The notes below the pieces were generated by a model. That model had not been told where the DNA came from and did no database searches. It saw only the letters and a program-made list of their open reading frames with translations. From NCBI GenBank assembly GCA_020726505.1, contig JAHLEZ010000001.1, positions 62,001 to 126,000 on the forward strand: 64,000 nucleotides of DNA, written 5' to 3'. Positions within the stretch are counted from its first letter, which is position 1. Each line of letters begins with the position of its first letter. Shown here one piece after another: positions 47,700-60,633 of the stretch. Source of the DNA: Leptodontidium sp. MPI-SDFR-AT-0119. Lineage: Eukaryota; Ascomycota; Leotiomycetes; Helotiales; Leptodontidiaceae. The position numbers and the translations under genes were made by a program.

Positions 47700-48990
47700 T
47701 ATCCCTTCGGTCGAGACTCTCTCGGAGGAGCCGGAGAGCTTTAACGGATTCGACTTAGACTTAGAGGACAAACCCTAGCGCTTCTTCAACGCATCGCCAG
47801 AGCCTACCGATATAGAAGGCCTTACCCCCGCTTAATAAGCTAGGATGGATCAGCTGATTAAGGACTCTATTAGCTTTGTTGTCGCCGCTGCTGTTATATA
47901 AGCCCTTACTTAATATACTATTAATAACCCTCGCCAAGGGACTAGTACTCCCTCCCCTTTTAACCGATCCGTACGTGCTCTTACGGCGGACCTCTAGCCT
48001 ACCGCCGACTATTACCTCCTTAAGTTGAACCTTATTATCCCTGCCGTTAAGCTTAATAAGGTCAAGTACTCTCGTACCCCCTTTAGTAACTATAAGGGCG
48101 AAATTGAATACGACGCTTAAAAGATAAATATAAAGCTTTTTATTTAAAAGTACTCAGGTAACTTCTTCACCGGCGAATCGCAGGTTTATACTTACTTTGA
48201 GTATATAAAGGGAGAGGCTAAGACTATTATCCTTTAACGAATAAACCTTGACTTCGCTAGAGACTTTAACGGAGTTGCCGACGTCTTAAAGGCCTTAGAC
48301 TAGCGTTTCTTTAATTATAACCGAGTATAAGCCGCCAAACTTAAGTATAATTAATTATAAATAAGTAATATAACTTATAACGAATTCCGTACAAAGTTCA
48401 CGACGTACGCGGCTACTAGAAAAATCTCACTTAACCGCTAGTTCGACGACGTATACGAGAAGGTCTTAGATAAGTTTAAGTACGATATTTAAACTAAGAA
48501 GTATAAATTCGCCGGAGATTATACGGCTCTTAACGAGTTCTTAGTTGTCTTAGATCGCGAGTTACGGAATATCGCTACTGGACGAGCTAATAGACGTGTT
48601 ATTATTACTGTCCGCGAAGTCCCTCGAGTCTCCTTTAATAATACTAGCACTAGTGACTCGCGCGGTATCTTAAAGAAGGACAGCTAGCGTTTGACTTCAC
48701 TTACCCCTGCTACTCACGTATAGAGACTACCGACTCTAAGACAGTCGTCGGATGTCCGCCAGCGTACGCCCTCTCCTTCGCCCGTCTTACGCCGACTTGA
48801 GTCCCCCGTACCTCCTCTTACACCTAGGGACGTCTCTTCTGACACCTGTCTCTATTGTAGCAAGACCGGCTATTAGGCTAGCGACTGCCTTAAACGCCGT
48901 AAAGACTAGGCTCTCGATAAATCGATTTCCTAGTTAGTCGTCGGCGAGGATTTAGAGACTAACGAGTTATTAAAAAACTCTTAGGCCGTG
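47700..48990 (+). pseudogene. Element A gag relic with altered zinc knuckle
   Basis: Capsid-like region (FTGESQVYTYFEYIKGEAK, RTKFTTYAATRKISLN) followed by a knuckle at 48847-48888: CLYCSKTGY-ASDC. In the CX2CX4HX4C motif the His is Tyr (TAT from CAT) and the following Trp codon is TAG, both explained by CpA/TpG mutation. Confidence 0.75.
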
Positions 48991-51900
48991 GCAAAGACTT
49001 ATACCTCGGCATAAGTTATAACTTGTGGAAGGACTTAGTATTTGATTTCCGTACTCTTATTAAAGGACGACAGTTCTTAGTTAGTATTAAACTAAGAAGA
49101 AATAAATTCTTTATTAAAACACTTATATATATTAATAGCGGAGTGAATATTTTCAGTGTTATTAAAACCTCTTTCGTATACTGACTCGTTAAGTAATTTA
49201 ATATTTCCTTTATATCCCTCCCTTAACTAATCGTCCTAACTAGTTATAATAGTAGGAAAGGCAAGTTAATTAATACGGCCGTCTTACTTACCTTGACGAT
49301 TAACCGCCAGCGAATTAATTTCCCCTTTTTAGTGACTGACCTAGGAAACACTGACGTCTTAATTAGTCAGAAGTTCCTCGAGTATTACGACCTAAAGCAG
49401 TTATATATAAAGAACTATAATTAACTAAAATAGCCATTAAACATGCCCGTCTAGCCGTACTTTAACTAGCGAGTCTTTGTCGATATTAACCGTTCTAATA
49501 AGCTAATCGTTAAGTCTCACTAACTTAACGCGGAACGAAGGGATACCTTTATAGACATAGATAATTACCGCCGGAGATAAGCTAAGCTTGCGGCGCTCGA
49601 CGATTCCCCTAAGACAAAGGCCCCCGTCCGACCTACTGCTAGCGTCTCGTTAACTCGACCCTCGAGCTTTACTAGAGAAGTCAAAGAGCGCTTATAAGTC
49701 ATAGAAGAGTAATTAAACCCTTTAATATCCCGTGATTTAAGATTACTACTTAAGGACAAGAGAACCCGTAGAGCCTCTCTAGTGAATTACTAAATAAAGG
49801 TGCTTATTACGAAAATCTTCCTTATATTAGTAGTAGTAATATCTACGACGTACTTCTGACTTAAGAGGGCTAAGAAGAATAAGGTATAAACTTTCGTGAC
49901 ATCAGTGCTTAAGATCGACTAAGAATTGACTTGTCGCCGGCGAGAGGCTTAAGACTAATTAAGCGTCGAACTCGCATCGATAAATAGAGACTTGACCTTA
50001 GAGGAGGCCTTAAAGGCTAAGTACACGTAAGATAATAAGCTAATAAGTAAGAAGCTCCTAGTAAAGTACTAAGAGTATACTCTTCTCTTCTCCCGGCGAG
50101 CCTTTAACGAGTTACTAGCGTATTACTAAGGTGTAGACTATTAGATCGAGCTTACTAGAGAGAATAACTTGTCTTTTGAACCTCTCCGGCGTATAATTAA
50201 AGAATAGTTATTAGAGACTAAGTAGTACATTATCGACAACTTATATAAAGGCTTTATTAAGCCCTTTAGTACACCCTACGCGGCCCTTATTCTCTTCGCT
50301 AAGAAAGCTAATAGTAGTCTCCGGCTATACGTCAACTACCGGAAGCTGAATACCTTGTCAAAGAAGGACCCGTACTTAATCCCCTTAATCGATGAGATAA
50401 TAGCTCGTATTTATAAGGCAAAGGTCTTTATAAAGCTTGATATTTAGTAAGCTTTTTACCGTATTCGTATGTCCCCTAAGAGCGAAGACTATACGACCTT
50501 CCGCACTTGATATAATACGTATAAGTATAAGGTCCTTCCTTTTAGCCTTATTAATAGTCCGGCGACTTTCTAGCGATTCGTTAACGATATCCTTATAGAA
50601 TACCTCGACGACTTCTGTGCGGCTTATATAGACAATATCCTTATATATTCGTCCACTTTAGAGGAATATGAGGTTTACGTTAAGAAGGTTATAGTAATAT
50701 TATAAGTACACGGACTTTAGGCTAATATTAAGAAGTTTAAGTTTAGTGTATAAAAGACTAAGTTCTTAGGATTTATTATTAAAGTTAATAGCGTGGAAGT
50801 AGACCTAGAGAAAATTAGTGTGATTAAGGACTAGTAATATATTAATAATGTACGGGATATATAAAGTTACTTTAGCTTTTATAACTTTTACCGCCGGTTT
50901 ATTAAAGACTATAATCGCATTATATGTCCTCTTACAATACTCACTAGAAAGGACGTTCCCTTTGTCTTTAATAACGCCTATAAAAACGTATAAGAGACTC
51001 TCCGGGAAGCCCTCTAATTTACGCCGGTTCTTCGCTACTATGACTTTACTAAGCAAACGCGGCTAGAGACTGATTCCTCGGATAGAGTCGTCGCTAGGGT
51101 TTTATTTTAACTTTAAAAGGACGACACTTTTTATCTTGTGAGATACTTTTCTAAGACTATAATAGACCCTAAGCTTAACTACTTAATCCACGATAAAGAG
51201 ATGTTAGCGATTTTCTAGTCATTTAAGTAATATTGCCTAGAGCTCTTAAGTGCCTAGAAAAATGTCCTTGTTTATATAGACTACTAAGCCTTAAAGTACT
51301 TCATGATTATTAAGGACTTTACAGCTAGGCAGGCTCGATAGGCTGAGTTCTTTGTGGATTTTTATTTTACGATTATATACCGTACTAGGACGACTAATAC
51401 TTTAGCTAACACTTTGTCTCGATAGGATCAAGACCTCACGGCTATAAAAGCACGTAAGCGGGCTATCTGTAGCTAATAGTTAATTCTGACCGACAAAATT
51501 GACTCGCGAGTCGCCAGTGACCTTCAGCTCTCCGCCGTTAATTCCATAGACGCTTATATTAATGTCGTAAAGACGATACCCTTAGTACCTGTAGAGGCTA
51601 TAATCCCGGACCACGATATTGAGACACGTGACGGGCTAGAGCTAGAGCTAGAGCCGGAACCTAAGTCTAATACAGGAGTACTAGTCGACTTAGAGACCCC
51701 TATGCCGGAAGAGCTAGACCCTAACTCCATAGTAGCTTATGACGTCACGGAATACGATATTATTAATTAAGTACTCGTAGTTAATAAGTCTTCGCCTTCG
51801 CTAGAGCTTCTCTAACAAAAAGCTAGGGAATAGTTATTAGATTACGAGTTAAAAAACGACAAGTTGCTTTTCTAAGGACGCCTAGAAGTGCCCTTAGAGC

Positions 51901-53310
51901 CACTAGAGCTTCGCACGACACTTATCCGTTATGTGCACTCCTAGTTATTAGTAATATACGCGGGGATCGGGAAAATGAAGGCGCTACTAAGCCGTAAATA
52001 CTATTAGAATGGCCTCTTTATAGACGTAGCTCGATACGTAGCGAATTGCAGTTATTCTTAGCAAAAGGCTAGAAGAGATAAGACTCCTAGTTTCTTACAC
52101 CCCCTACTAATCCCCGCTCGGCCGTACTAACACCTTACGATGGACTTTACGAAGCTACTACTAGACAAGCACGGCTACAACTTTGCTATAGTTATTATTA
52201 ACTGCTTGTCTAAGAAACTAGTCTTAATACCTTATAACGACACAATTACGGCTAAAGGCATAGCTATTCTCTTCCTCGTCTATTAGACTCGATACTTCGG
52301 TATGCCGGACTCTATTATTTTAGAACGCGGACCTTAATTTGTCTCCTCCTTTTAGAAGGAGTACTGTCGTATCCTCGGAACTAAAGTAAAGCTAACGACG
52401 GCGTATAACTTAAACGTCGACGGCTAAACGGAAGTAACGAACTAATATATTAAGTAACGGCTTCGTCCCTTCTACTACTATTACTAAGACAATTAGAGCG
52501 ACCTCTTATTAATTATAGACATCGCTTAATTAATATTACTACACGAGTCCCTAGGCCGCCTATCCTCTTTCTAGCTACTTAACGGCGTTAAGCTAAGGAC
52601 TTCCTAGGACTTAGTTAACTTAGAGCCTCCGGCTATAGTAACAGAGAAACTTAATCGCGAGGAGGCTCTATAAGTAGTATTACGAATAAAGGAGGTTATA
52701 GAAGTCGCATAGTCGTCCTTAAAGGATTAATAAGAGAAAATAGAACGACTAGTGAACCGTGGGCGACGCGTTATCGATTGGGACGTTAGCGACTTAGTAC
52801 TAGTCGACACTCGGAACTAGAATATCGACCGACCTTTAAGAAAGCTCTCTAATAAGTAGTATGGCCTAACTAAGGTACTCGCTAAAGAAGGAGAGAGTTA
52901 GAGAGTTAAACTCTTAGAGGACTAGTAAATCTATCCCGTCTTCTACTCGCACTCGCTTTATAAGTACATTGACAATCCCCTGCCTAGATAAGCCAAAGCT
53001 ACGCCGGCACTTATTTAGTTATTACTTGAGTAAGATGAGTAGGAAATTGAAGGTATCTTTAGCTCTAAGGTTATACGGAATAAGCTATTCTACTATATTA
53101 AGTGGCTAGGCGCCGACGAAGACTTAAAGTAGTACTTATGCTCAGATACTATGACAGTTCCGCATATAGTTAAACGGTTCCACTTAGAGTATCTTAACGT
53201 TAAAGGGCCGCTAAGAGCTCTCCTAAAATAGCTAGAGGCTTATAACGCCGGTATTGACGACTATAACGACTTAGAAGACGACACAGTTATAGCTATAACT
53301 GCGCGGACGC
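48991..53310 (+). pseudogene. Element A pol relic: protease, RT, RNase H, integrase, chromodomain
   Basis: RT blocks: LRLYVNYRKLNTLSKKDPYL, KVFIKLDI, LPFSLINSPATF and [11 protein letters not shown] at about 50620, where the YxDD catalytic box is YIDN. RNase H: RYFSKTIIDPKLNYLIHDKE. Integrase: MDFTKLLLDKHGYNFAIV and KVKLTTAYNLNVDG. C-terminal chromodomain near 53043-53140: EIEGIFSSKVIRNKLFYYIK, the module by which chromoviruses target heterochromatin. Many TAG/TAA at Trp/Gln codons. Confidence 0.8.
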
Positions 53311-53318
53311 AGTTTTTT

Positions 53319-53330
53319 GGGAGGGGGGGG
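53319..53330 (+). promoter_or_regulatory. Polypurine tract of element A
   Basis: GGGAGGGGGGGG three bases before the 3' LTR; the usual primer site for plus-strand DNA synthesis in LTR retrotransposons. Confidence 0.8.
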
Positions 53331-53333
53331 TAA

Positions 53334-53633
53334 TGTTACGACTTATGATGCGCCTCGTATTCTAACTGACACAGGCTCGTAGTATCGCTGGCTATGTGAC
53401 GGCGCTAAGCCTAATAGGGAAGACTTAGTGGCGAGCCTGCGACATATAGATAAATGGCCCCCGACTACGCTAGGCCCTATTAGGAGGGTCCTTCGTGTAT
53501 TTATACTCGAGCTCTCCCTTACGAAGAGCTCTCCTTTCCTCCTTGTCTTTTCTTTTCGATTCTGAGCGTAGCTAGAGGCCCAAATACACAGCTAGAGTCA
53601 ACTCGCCGTATCAACCTCTTGCCAGCCGTAACA
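53334..53633 (+). repeat. 3' LTR of element A
   Basis: 300 bp from TGTTACG to CGTAACA; these ends are inverted complements. It keeps the unmutated terminal bases that the 5' LTR has lost. Confidence 0.92.
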
Positions 53634-53638
53634 TAATC

Positions 53639-54540
53639 CTTAGCTTTATCGATAATTGCCTTAACCTTAGCTTTATTAACTACCGATTTTAATAATCCGG
53701 GATTATAATTAATTAGTTACGATTCGGAAGGGCTAGTGTTTTATAGTGTTATTTTTAGTGAAATTCTTCTCGTGATTTAAGATTACAAGTGAAATTTCAG
53801 AAATTTCTCGTTATTAACTTAGTAAAAATCCTTTTTAATAAACTTTTCTAAAACTCAAATTTCTAAAAAGTTAGTATAAGTTTCAAGTACTAATAAGTAA
53901 GAGGAGTCGTAGAAATAGTCCGTACTCGAGCTTAGTAATCAGGAAACGGCGCTAGTAAGCTTCTCCTTTACTTGCGACGTATAATAAAAGCTATCCCTCC
54001 CTTCTTAATTAAGACAGTGGCGTTCGCCTTTATATAATGTTTACTTTTAATATAAACTTTACACGTGACTTTAAAGTAAATAAGGCAAATAAATAAAATT
54101 AAGCGATTAATAATTTCCCGTTTATAGTCTAAACGATAAAATAATAAGAAAGTGTATATAAGCGTATTAATAATAAGGGAGATAATTAATCGCGTATTAT
54201 AAGAAAAGGTAATAAGAAGGGTAAATATAATATAGTAATTTATAAAGTAAAGGAAAGAAGTTAAAAACACTAATAATATTAAGAAATCGCTTAAAAGTAA
54301 TAAAACGAGGGTAAAGTTATAAAAAAATAAGAAAAGCGACAAAAAATATAATAAAAACTAATAAAACCTGTCCTTAACTATAATAAAGACGACCTTGTCT
54401 CTAAAGAATAAAGATCCTTATTTGTCTTTAAGTTAAGACCCGTTAATATACAGCCTTTTGCTCGTCTAATAATATTAGTAAAACAATTTAAAGTTTAGAA
54501 GGTAAACGTAGTAGTAGATGTTATATATATTACTGAGGTA
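53639..54540 (-). pseudogene. Element B region between integrase and insertion site of A
   Basis: Contains the upstream part of the extra frame: NYNPGLLKSVVNKAKVKAI (about 53.71-53.65 kb), in frame with 47.03 kb once A is removed. A 124-codon open stretch at 53968-54342 appears strongly hydrophobic, but that bias (Phe, Leu, Ile) is what C-to-T change produces in coding sequence, so I do not call a membrane protein. Confidence 0.5.
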
Positions 54541-57500
54541 GTGGCTTTATTAAAACTTAAGGCTCTTTATAGTCACTACTATCTAAATCACTACTTAATT
54601 CTTCCGAGTTAGTTTCCGAGTCAGGGTCTAACGGGAACAAGGTACGATTTCGCTAGTAGAAACGCTTTAGTCGATTAGCTATAAAGGTACCCTTAAGGTT
54701 AGTTCTATCGAGGTCTTAGAGACTATAATAGCCTTTCTTTAAGTAGACTTTTAATACTTAGTATAGTCCCCGCTATCTGTAAGTGAGCTTCGTGTCTATT
54801 AATAAGTCAATTAATTATTATACGTCGTATATTAAAACTAAATCTTTTTCCTTAATTGGCTAAGTTTTTAAAACTCGCGTCTAATCTTAATATTCCTTCG
54901 CGTTCTCTTTATACCTCTTCTTTCGTAAGATAATTTCGGAGATATCGGCGTCGCGGAGCTTTAATTGTCGGTAGCGAAAAGCTAATAAGTCCCCTCTCGT
55001 CTTTACTTCTTTATAATTAAATATACGCTAAACTAGGAATCGACTCTTTAATAGCAAAAATGCTTCCCTATTATATAATAAAAAGAAGGGAGTAACACCC
55101 GTTAGTTAATAAATTAAAGTTCGAGAGGCGAAAAGAATATAATAGAAAACTCGAGTCTAGCGATAAAATCCTCTTTTAATTACTTTTGAAAGTCCGTCGA
55201 GAATATCCTAATGACCTCTTTCTACGGAACTATTGCCTTTCGAATTGTAAGCTGAGATTTACACCCTCTTAATCTTATACTTAGCCGTGAACTCTTTAAT
55301 AGTCTTTTGATTTTCAAGTCCTTTATTAATTATTAATCTTTTAAAAAGGCTATATTTATAAATAATATCTTCTTATAAGAATTTAGTAATATCTTTAGAC
55401 TTTATTATTTTAAGTGGCCTCCCTTTAAGCCAGCCTAAAAGATCTTCTTTTACTAATATAAAACACATTATTTTATTATTAATTATAAGGACTCGATAAA
55501 CGTTAAGGTACACTTTTTAAAATATTCTAGTAAGTTATATAAGGTAAAGGGGGTTCTTTTCTTTACTTGCCTTCTTTTTTTAATAATCTTCGCAGGTCTT
55601 ATAAAATACTTTATATTCCTCGAAAGCCCCTTTTTAAAAGAAACGTTTAACTAGACAATAATAAGTTAATTTTAGTCCCTAATGTTTACTTTCCTTATAA
55701 CACTTAGAAATAACTTAATAACGTTTTAATTTCTTATTAATAACTAAACGAATTAGGAGTTTATTATTAGCTCTCTTATATAAGTGCCCTTCTCGAACGA
55801 AGTATTAAAGTACTTAACTCTTGAATTAATAGTACTCGCTTAGAGCTATAGAATTAGGCTTGCGAAGAGTTATTAAAAATCGAGCGATTTCTTCTGAGGT
55901 ATCCGAGTAATTTACTTCTAAAATCTAATTTAAAGCGTTATAATCTTAAATCACGGACCCCCTAGTTATACTAAAGATAGAAACTAAACTTAACTCTTTA
56001 GTAATTTATTCGTCGATATTATACTCGTTTTACTCCGCGATATCTGAAGGATATATTCGTCTTTAGTAAAATAGTTTATTAGCCGCCGTATTCTTAGTCC
56101 CTAAGATATACTTGACTTTAAAGTCTATTAAACGTATCTAAGTAATCTAATTAATTAGAAGGGCTCTTAATAAATCGCTAGTCGCTTTATTTAGTTACTT
56201 TACTAACACTTTAGCGTTAGTCTTAAGAATAAAATAGACTCTATAGAGTTCGCTTCTTATTTTCTTTATCGCTTTAAGCGCCCCTCGGCATTCCCGCTTC
56301 GTAGCGTTATATTAGCTTTCTATTGTGTTTTATATACCGCTTTTAAACCTTACTAAGTGTCGTTTCCCTTAATTATTTAGTTATTATAAAACCGCTCCTT
56401 ATCTTAATTTACTAGCGTCTATTATTAAGATAATTAACCCTTTAGTCGGCTTATACTCGATCTTTATTAAGGCGGGTATATTAAGAAGAGTATCCTTAAG
56501 AGCTTATATAGCCTCTTTTTATAGCCTTAGCTAATTGAACTTAATACCTTTCCTTATAGTTATATAAATTAGTGCTACGATTATAACGAAATTCTTAATC
56601 TAGAGGCGGTAATATATCACTACCCTAATAAACGCCTTAACCTCCGTTATATTATTATAGTAGTTCTATTTATAAATCTTTAGGACTTTAGCTGTTTTTA
56701 GGTGTCGCCTATTATAGTCTATGACGTACTTAATAATCTTTAGACCCTTTATATAATACTAGGATCGAGGCCTAACTGTCGCTCTTGCCCTTTTAAACTT
56801 CACTAAGACTTTATTTAAATTTTGAATATATTTTATAATAAAACACTAAATCCCTAATAAGATCTCTTCGTTATTATAAAATAACTTAGACCCCTTTACT
56901 TTAACGTCGTTTATATAAGGTAAGGCCGCTTCGGGAATATAATTTAAAAGGATCTTTAAGATGACTTAAACGAACTAAGTAATAGAGTTAGTCGCTCCTT
57001 AAGGAAGCCTAGTCATTTGTAAAAGCCTAATTAAAGTATAAATTGCCGTTATGTCCCTTAACCTTATATATAAGATAAACTAATTATACCTTAAAAACAA
57101 GTTAACTAGTAATACTATTATTAATCTAGTAAATTCTATAGAAAACTAATTAACATTTAGTGGAACGTTTACGTCTCTAACTATGACTTTATTTATTTTA
57201 ATAACGGCTATAATAAGTTAATAAGAGCCTTTCTCCTTTTTAGCTACAAGAAACCACTTGTTCTTATATAGTCTATAATAAAATTCTATAACCCCTTACT
57301 TAAGCCGCTCCTTTAGTATATTAATTACCTTTTCTTATAGAGCTTTAGGAATAAAGAAGGACTTCTCTTATTAGGCTTTATAAGGAATTATTTTAATTTC
57401 TAGAGGAGGTAAGACATCTTCTTTAATCTTACTTAAATGTGTCTAGTCAAATACTAAAGCCGCTTTTCGATTCAGTAACGTTTCATATAATAGCCCCCGC

Positions 57501-57600
57501 TTTTCCGGAGTTAAGTGTTTTCCCATAATTAATTAATTAAACTATTCTTGTGTTAATTAGTGTTTAAGTTTTAGGTCTAAAAACCTTTTAGTAATAAATC
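54540..57600 (-). pseudogene. Element B RT, RNase H and integrase relic
   Basis: Minus strand. RT: LPYINDVKVKG (YxDD box as YIND). RNase H: KVKYILGTKNTAANKL and IDASKLRWGAVL. Integrase C-terminal GPY/F-like block near 54.6-54.9 kb: LVLIYDV, DTKLTYRWRGLY, KGYYSL, RTNLKGTFIANRLKRFY, then an acidic end (DPDSETNSEE). The pol type differs from that of A and D, with an LPYINDV rather than AYIDN block. Confidence 0.72.
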
Positions 57601-60600
57601 CGGCGAATTTCTTATTTGTACGTAATAGCTTAGCTTCCTTGTCTTTCTTAAATTAATCGATAATCCCTCTGGGTATATCCTCTTTTAACTTCCTTAAGTC
57701 TATTAGTTTAACCTTATTAGCCTTCTATTTATAAAGTGTATTAACTTTAGTTAGCCTAAAAGCTGTCGCCTTAGGTGCCTTATTATTTATTATAAAAAGA
57801 AAATCCTCTAACTCTTCTTTTAACTAAAACGTAAAAATCTTAGTTTCCTTTTTCTTGTCTAGTAATCTTAAATTATCGGTCTTCTCTTGTCTTTTCTATA
57901 TTACTTTCTACCTGATTCCTTTTCCTATAAATAAAACCTTAACGCCTTTTCGACTCTTTATAACTAATAATCCCGGATTATAAGTACTTACTCTCGATCC
58001 TGACCTCCTTAGGTCACTTCCCTTACTAATATCCTCCTTAGCTTAGACACTAATTAAGAGTTTTCTGTCTCATCTTTATATATAGCTACGTCCCCTCCCA
58101 TAATTACTCGACTAGTAATTATACGTTTTATATTTATAAACGAGGCTTATATTACTTTATTCCCTAGATAATTAAAACTTATCTTACTTTCTAGAATAAA
58201 GGGTATCTTAAGTAAGATATTATAACTAAAATCGTTTATAATTATAAAATCTAAATAATTACTAATTCCTCTAATATTAATAAGAATATTCTTAACGTAA
58301 CCTTTAAATGTAAATTTATCCCCCGTAATAGTCACGAAGGTAAGGGCCTTATAACTCAAGATTAAGAGCCTAGCGGACTTAGTGACACGTCGATATATCA
58401 CATTTACTTCCGCTTTATAATCGATAGTGGCCCTACTCTTAATTCTCCTTCTTACTATAACCTGAATTTTCAGGGTTTTTATGGCTATTTCTAGGCAATT
58501 TCTAATAATTTAGCTGTATTAAGTAATAATATTAACGAGGATTTCCCTATCCTCAGGAGACGTCTTAAGTGTTTCGGCTAAGTTAATAGTTTTAATAAGG
58601 AACCGACTCACTTTAAGATCTTCTTAATCTTATACTAAGAGACTACTAGTTCGGGTGATTTAAACATCGGATTTACCTTTTATAAGTATAATAGGGACTT
58701 AACGATTAATTATGTGGTCCTAGTGAGATTAGAGTCTAAAAAGGTCTTTTAACTTAATATAAATCTCTTAATTTATAATACTAGTAACGGCTTATTCTTA
58801 TATTAAATTCGAGGTATATTAGTCGATCTACTTCTCCCTCTTCGGGGCGTCACTAACTTTCTTAGTTAAGGAAGTTAAAGGTTCCTTAGTAATTTAGACT
58901 TCCGGTTCGGGTTAGGCATTATTTATGTCTTCGTCCTCTACTTCTTTAAACCTTTTAGACTCTTAGTTAACTTTAGCCGTAATAAGTCTATAATCCTTTT
59001 CTTGTATAAACCTCGTCTTCTTAACTCTAATTAGTTTCCTTCTAAGCCTTAATATAATACTAATAAATACTATTAGACTCTCTTTAAGGGTAACTTACTT
59101 ACACTTATTAATTACTAGTATTAGAGCACTAGTTTCAGATCCCGGATTAAATAGTTATTCTTCCTTCGGGCGTTTCTTAATCCCGTAAATAAAATGATTT
59201 TTCTTTTAGGCTTCTAGATTATTATTATATTCTATTCCCGTAACCTTTAATTAAACTGCCGCTAGTTAGGTTTGTCTTTGTCTTTTTTAAAGGGTCGAGG
59301 CGTCTAGAGTATATGGCCCGATGTAATACTTCCCTTTAACGTTAATATAACAAACTCCATTATCGACGAAGTAGTTAAAGAGTAAATAGTAGTTTCTATA
59401 TTCGTGCAGGGGAGCCTTATATTATTTATTATAGAAGTTACACTAAGTATTTCTTTTATATCTTATTACGTTAATCCCTACGGTTCCTTTTAAGTCTATT
59501 ACTCTACTACGGCCGTCTTATTAAGAGTACCTAGGCATTGTTTGTCCTTGTTAAACGTGTTATAGAAGGGCTCGAGATCTAGGTCCGAATTCAGGTATAT
59601 ATATCCTTTCACTTAGTAATTTGTTTAATTTAATATAAATAAGATTAATTTCTAAACAAGTCATCTTAGTCACGAGTTCCTTAAGTTCTTCCTTTTTGAC
59701 ACTTAAAGAAGCTTTATTAGGGAAGGGAACTACTATTAGTTTCTTCTTTATTACTTTAGTAATAAGGGGCTATTAGATATATTCCTTAATTAGCTCTTAA
59801 ATTTCTTATATATAGGCGCGAGTAAGCTCCTTCTCTTATTAGAGAGTATTAATAGTTTGCTCACTCTTGTAAGTCCTTAGGATATATTCTAGGAATTTAT
59901 CGTAGGCGATATATATTAAGGGATCTAATTCGTCGACTTTGAAATGTTTAATAATTTTGTTCCTCGCGTTATTTAAGAGTCTTAGTAAGAACATTCGCCC
60001 TCGGTTTACTTCACTTAGAATTTTCTTATCTAAGAGGGAGTCCGAAATCTATAAGTATAGGCGATAATAGCCTTTAAGGTCCTTAGTAGTACGTTTAGTT
60101 ATAACTAACTCCCGTAAGAAGTATATAGAATCGCGGATTTATTAACGATTGTGCTTATGGAATTCGGCTTTTAGGGCCTTAATAAGGTCCTTCTAAGAAT
60201 CCTAATTCTTCTATTTAAGTAAGGCTTTAATGATATTCCTTCGGGAATTATTATAATATTAGGGTAAACGTATCGCTCGATCGGCTTCTAAGACTTTATA
60301 GTCCTTAGAGATCTCCTTATATTGTTTAAGAAAATCCGAAATGTTCGCTTTAAAGAAGAGGGGCATCCCTGTCGAGTTAGGAAGAGACATCTTCCCTTTA
60401 AGGAGTTACTTAAGGTCTACGTTAGTTATATTAATAATATTGCCTAGTTTAAGAGTGTAATTAAGAGGTTCGTTAATAGGGTCTTAGGGATCTAAAGAAC
60501 TTAGCGAGATTGGCGTGTCAAAGGAATCTAGAGAGGAGAAAGGCTGTCTTGTCTTTATAAGTTCAAGTTCCGCGTTATTCGAGTTCTCTAGCTCTTTAGA

Positions 60601-60633
60601 GAACTCAGGGAAAGATGAAAGTAATGAAGACAT
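57601..60633 (-). pseudogene. Element B gag and protease relic
   Basis: Gag from ATG at 60633: MSSLLSSFPEFSKELEN, then FKANISDFLKQYKEI and RAIRLP, which matches gypsy gag N-terminal capsid sequence. The protease block lies at 58401-58147 (GDKFTFKGYVKNILI, INDFSYNILLKIPFIL), an open stretch of 84 codons resembling retropepsin-like domains of large fungal gypsy elements. Two further degenerate copies of the 13-bp motif are near 57863 and 57968, and one in the gag frame near 59137. Confidence 0.68.

Larger units (their letters stand above)
47038..53633 (+). mobile_element. Chromovirus-type gypsy retrotransposon A, full length, RIP-killed
   Basis: 6,596 bp with 300-bp LTRs and a TAATC duplication (47033-47037 and 53634-53638). 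It is inserted in the extra frame of element B. Order: 5' LTR, gag with zinc knuckle, protease, RT, RNase H, integrase, chromodomain, polypurine tract, 3' LTR. Translation of the plus strand is coherent, with stops at Trp/Gln positions throughout, so it was a complete element before mutation. It is the youngest insertion because it interrupts B, which interrupts D. Confidence 0.88.

Noticed and set aside
50805..51066. Open frames on both strands (72 and 83 codons) within element A
   Set aside because: Both overlap the RT/RNase H region; the true element A reading is plus-strand with RIP stops, and these are alternative-frame shadows.
53968..54342. 124-codon minus-strand frame rich in Phe, Leu and Ile, resembling a membrane protein
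   Set aside because: C-to-T change on the coding strand converts Ser, Pro, Thr and Ala codons to Phe, Leu, Ile and Val, so hydrophobicity is expected from RIP. No start context or family match.
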